A stretch of 7,245 bases of DNA from Dehalococcoidales bacterium (GTDB taxonomy: Bacteria; Chloroflexota; Dehalococcoidia; Dehalococcoidales; Fen-1064), in assembly GCA_030667735.1 (NCBI GenBank), contig DAOUVG010000072.1:1-7245 (forward strand). Direction: 5' to 3'. The stretch's first letter is position 1, and the number at the start of each line of letters is the position of its first letter. The translations under genes were made by a program, and so were the position numbers. The notes below the pieces were generated by a model that did not search any database, had not been told where the DNA came from, and saw nothing but the letters and a program-made list of their open reading frames with translations. Shown here in pieces: positions 5,142 to 7,245 of the stretch.

Positions 5142-6756
5142 TCAGCGGACCGTCAACGTCTGCCAGGGCACAGGCTGTATTTCGGCCGGAGCCGAACAGA
5201 TACTCTCTCTGTTGAAAGCGGAGGTGGCAGGACTCAATCTGAGCGATAGTGTCCTGGTAAGAGGTACCGGCTGCCACGGCCTTTGCCAGGCTGCTCCCCT
5301 CGTTGCTATCGAGCCGGATGGCATCCTTTACGCAAAGGTCAGCCCTGACGACATCACCGATATCGCACGGTCGCTACTGCCTGATGGGAAACCCGTTGAG
5401 CGTCTCTTCTACTACGACACAGTCATCGACCGCCCCCTGGCCATCTTCAGGGACATTCCCTTCTATTACAAGCAGCAGCGCTTTGTCCTGCGTAACCTGG
5501 GTAATATCGACCCTGACAGCATCGATGATTTCGTGAATGCCGGCGGCTACGGAGCGGCACGAAAAGCCGTCACCGGGATGACGCCCGAAGAGATTGTCGA
5601 GGAGGTCAAGTCCTCCGGGCTCCGCGGCCTCGGTGGCGCCGGATTCCCCGCGGGAAGGAAGTGGGAAACCTGCCGGGTGGAGATGGCGGAGCAGAAATAC
5701 GTCATCTGCAACGCCGATGAGGGTGACCCCGGTGCCTTCCAGGACTGCGCCGTCATGGAAGGTGACCCCCATTCGATACTGGAAGGAATGATTATTGCCG
5801 GTTATGCCGTCGGTTCCGATACCGGCTACATATTCGTGCGTGCCGAGTACCCCCGAGCGGTAGCACGACTCAGGACAGCTATCAGTCAGGCCAGGGAAAG
5901 AGGTTACCTGGGCAAGGACGTGATGGGTACCGGTTTCGACTTCGACATACACATATTCCAGGGTGCCGGGGCATTCGTCTGCGGCGAGTCCACCGCGCTG
6001 GTACGTTCCATTGAAGGCGGGCGCGGTATACCGAAGGCGTTTCCTCGCCCGCGGACAACCGAGATAGGACTCTGGGACAAGCCAACCCTGCTCAACAACG
6101 TCAAGACATTCGCCAGCATACCGGTGGTCATCAATAACGGTGGTGCCTCGTTCGCCAGCCGGGGCACAGAGACCTGCAAGGGGACGGCCATCTTCTCGCT
6201 GGCGGGCAATGTGGTCAATACCGGCCTTGTCGAGGTGCCCATGGGCACCAGGCTCCGCGAGATAATCTACGATATCGGCGGTGGTATTCTCGGTGGTCGG
6301 GCATTTAAGGCCGTCCAGACCGGGGGGCCTTCCGGCGGCTGCATGCCCGCGGAGCTATTGAACCTGCCGGTGGACTTCGATTCCCTGACGGAGGCCGGCT
6401 CAATGATGGGTTCCGGGGGCATGATTGTCATGGACCAGGATACCTGCATGGTGGATGTCGCCCGCTATTTCCTGGACTTCACCCGGCGAGAGTCATGCGG
6501 TCAGTGCGTACCATGTCGGGTCGGTACCAAGCAGATGTATGATATCCTGGACGGTATCTGTCGCAAAGAGGGCCGACCGGGCGACATTGAATTACTGGTC
6601 GAGTTGGGCGAGTCGATAGCAGAGACATCTCTCTGTGCCCTGGGGAAGAGTGCGCCCAATCCGGTACTGACTACCATCCGCTACTTTCGCGACGAGTACG
6701 AGGCGCATATCATCGAGGGACACTGCCCTGCCGGGGTGTGTTCATCCTACCAGTAA
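5131..6756 (+). CDS. NuoF-like FMN/NADH-binding subunit with N-terminal [2Fe-2S] domain (HoxF/FdsB/HydB type)
   Basis: This is the flavoprotein that exchanges electrons with NAD(H) through FMN. The 541 residues fall into an N-terminal Trx-like [2Fe-2S] domain (C11, C16, C48, C52), the NuoF flavodomain with GLRGLGGAGFPAGRKW (163-178) and NADEGDPGAFQD (194-205), the GAFVCGESTALVRSIEGGRG segment (280-299), an SLBB-like region (about 355-430), and the [4Fe-4S] cysteines C456, C459, C462 (ESCGQCVPC) with C502 (SLCALG). Complex I NuoF lacks the first domain. HydB/HndC of FeFe hydrogenases usually have a two-cluster ferredoxin domain after CPAGVC; here the protein stops at HCPAGVCSSYQ, as in HoxF and FdsB. 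Ser287 stands where many NuoF proteins have a second Glu (GEETAL). The ATG at 5131 has GAGGAG four bases upstream and overlaps the previous stop; an earlier in-frame ATG at 5095 lies deep in the NuoE-like gene and adds no domain. Confidence 0.94.
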   Translation: MTANQRTVNVCQGTGCISAGAEQILSLLKAEVAGLNLSDSVLVRGTGCHGLCQAAPLVAIEPDGILYAKVSPDDITDIARSLLPDGKPVERLFYYDTVIDRPLAIFRDIPFYYKQQRFVLRNLGNIDPDSIDDFVNAGGYGAARKAVTGMTPEEIVEEVKSSGLRGLGGAGFPAGRKWETCRVEMAEQKYVICNADEGDPGAFQDCAVMEGDPHSILEGMIIAGYAVGSDTGYIFVRAEYPRAVARLRTAISQARERGYLGKDVMGTGFDFDIHIFQGAGAFVCGESTALVRSIEGGRGIPKAFPRPRTTEIGLWDKPTLLNNVKTFASIPVVINNGGASFASRGTETCKGTAIFSLAGNVVNTGLVEVPMGTRLREIIYDIGGGILGGRAFKAVQTGGPSGGCMPAELLNLPVDFDSLTEAGSMMGSGGMIVMDQDTCMVDVARYFLDFTRRESCGQCVPCRVGTKQMYDILDGICRKEGRPGDIELLVELGESIAETSLCALGKSAPNPVLTTIRYFRDEYEAHIIEGHCPAGVCSSYQ

Positions 6757-6769
6757 CAGTACGAGAGCA

Positions 6770-7245
6770 ATGAAGAAGATTACGCTGACAATCGATGGTG
6801 TGACCGTAGAGGCTGACGAAGGGATGTCCGTCCTGCAGGCGGCGCTCGATAATGACATCTATATTCCCCATCTGTGCTTCCACCCCGAGCTTCCCGGACA
6901 GGGGGCCTGCCGACTCTGTATGGTGGAAACAGGCAACGGCAGTATGGTCACCGCGTGCCGGACGCCGGTAGAGCCGGGGATGGTGGTCAAGACGAAGAGT
7001 CCACAGATAGACCGGGCTATCCGTCCGATAGCCGAACTGCTGATTGCCAACCACCACGCCACCTGCCAAGGCTGTCCCAGCAACGGGAAATGCGAGTTGC
7101 AGCGGTTGATGGCCCACCTCCGTATCGACCGCAAGCGTGTCCGACGCCTCTGGGCGCCGAAGGAAGAGCTACCCCTGGACACCTCCCCACCGTGCTTCGA
7201 CTATGACCCCAACAAGTGCATACTCTGTGGAATCTGCGTGGAGAC
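6770..7245 (+). CDS. N-terminal part of a NuoG/HoxU/FdsA/HydA-like iron-sulfur subunit (runs off the window)
   Basis: The ORF opens at the ATG at 6770, 13 bp after the NuoF-like stop, and is still open at the window end after 158 codons. It begins with a plant-type ferredoxin fold (MKKITLTIDGVTVEADEG) holding a [2Fe-2S] cluster: C36, C47, C50 and C63 (CRLC in the middle). Next is the His-Cys [4Fe-4S] motif H95-x3-C99-x2-C102-x5-C108 (HHATCQGCPSNGKC). Then a third cluster begins with C150, C153 and C156 (KCILCGIC). This order is shared by NuoG, the HoxU diaphorase subunit, the alpha subunit of NAD-linked formate dehydrogenase and the FeFe hydrogenase HydA/HndD. The catalytic part, if any, lies beyond 7245, so the enzyme cannot be named. 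The ribosome binding site (GAGAG, three to four bases upstream) is weak, so coupling to the preceding gene is likely. Confidence 0.9.
   Translation, partial: MKKITLTIDGVTVEADEGMSVLQAALDNDIYIPHLCFHPELPGQGACRLCMVETGNGSMVTACRTPVEPGMVVKTKSPQIDRAIRPIAELLIANHHATCQGCPSNGKCELQRLMAHLRIDRKRVRRLWAPKEELPLDTSPPCFDYDPNKCILCGICVE

Noticed and set aside
5374..5952. A 192-codon minus-strand ORF opposite the NuoF-like gene
   Set aside because: It lies fully within a firmly identified gene whose motifs are intact, and shows no family features.
1..7245. CRISPR arrays, tRNA or rRNA genes, toxin-antitoxin or defence genes
   Set aside because: No regular repeat-spacer pattern, tRNA-like fold or protein motif of such systems was found on reading either strand.

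Overview
The window looks like a moderately GC-rich bacterial chromosome. The bacterial beta clamp rules out an archaeon. The set of an archaeal/deep-branching type bifunctional FBP aldolase/phosphatase, a cobalamin adenosyltransferase and a soluble NuoE/NuoF/NuoG-like NAD(P)H module would suit an anaerobic Chloroflexota (Dehalococcoidia-like) or another deep-branching anaerobe. That placement is inference and has not been tested by any search.

Layout. (1) Positions 1-450, plus strand: the 3' part of a proline-rich protein with short G-x-D/N-G-x-P repeats. Its frame is cut by a stop codon at 28-30, and no start codon follows until after clearly coding sequence. (2) Positions 451-611: a short gap between converging genes. 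(3) Positions 612-4184, minus strand, in transcription order: cobO (cob(I)alamin adenosyltransferase), the type V FBP aldolase/phosphatase, rdgB (XTP/dITP pyrophosphatase) and dnaN (sliding clamp). The first three are closely spaced. dnaN follows a 139-bp gap that holds a good sigma70-type promoter with a palindrome over its -35, and also a 49-codon ORF that exactly joins rdgB to dnaN. (4) About 4185-4655: a divergent control region in which a 19-bp inverted repeat places a perfect TTGACA into each of two outward-facing promoters, one for cobO and one for the plus-strand operon. The long leader of that operon carries a second inverted repeat, a 52-codon ORF and a tandem 19-bp repeat. (5) Positions 4656-7245, plus strand: three coupled genes for a NuoE-like [2Fe-2S] subunit, a NuoF-like FMN/NADH subunit with an extra N-terminal [2Fe-2S] domain, and the N-terminal part of a NuoG/HoxU/FdsA/HydA-like iron-sulfur subunit that runs off the window.

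How the genes work together. The plus-strand operon encodes the diaphorase part of a cytosolic NAD(P)+-linked enzyme. Electrons would pass between NAD(H), FMN and a chain of Fe-S clusters to a catalytic site encoded downstream: formate dehydrogenase, NiFe hydrogenase, FeFe hydrogenase or a complex I-like partner. The architecture (separate NuoE; NuoF with N-terminal Trx-like domain and no C-terminal ferredoxin domain) fits FdsGBA or HoxEFU better than the usual HydB/HndC form. The minus-strand genes are metabolic and replication housekeeping. I found no CRISPR array, tRNA, rRNA or intact mobile element. The most interesting material is in the two regulatory gaps.
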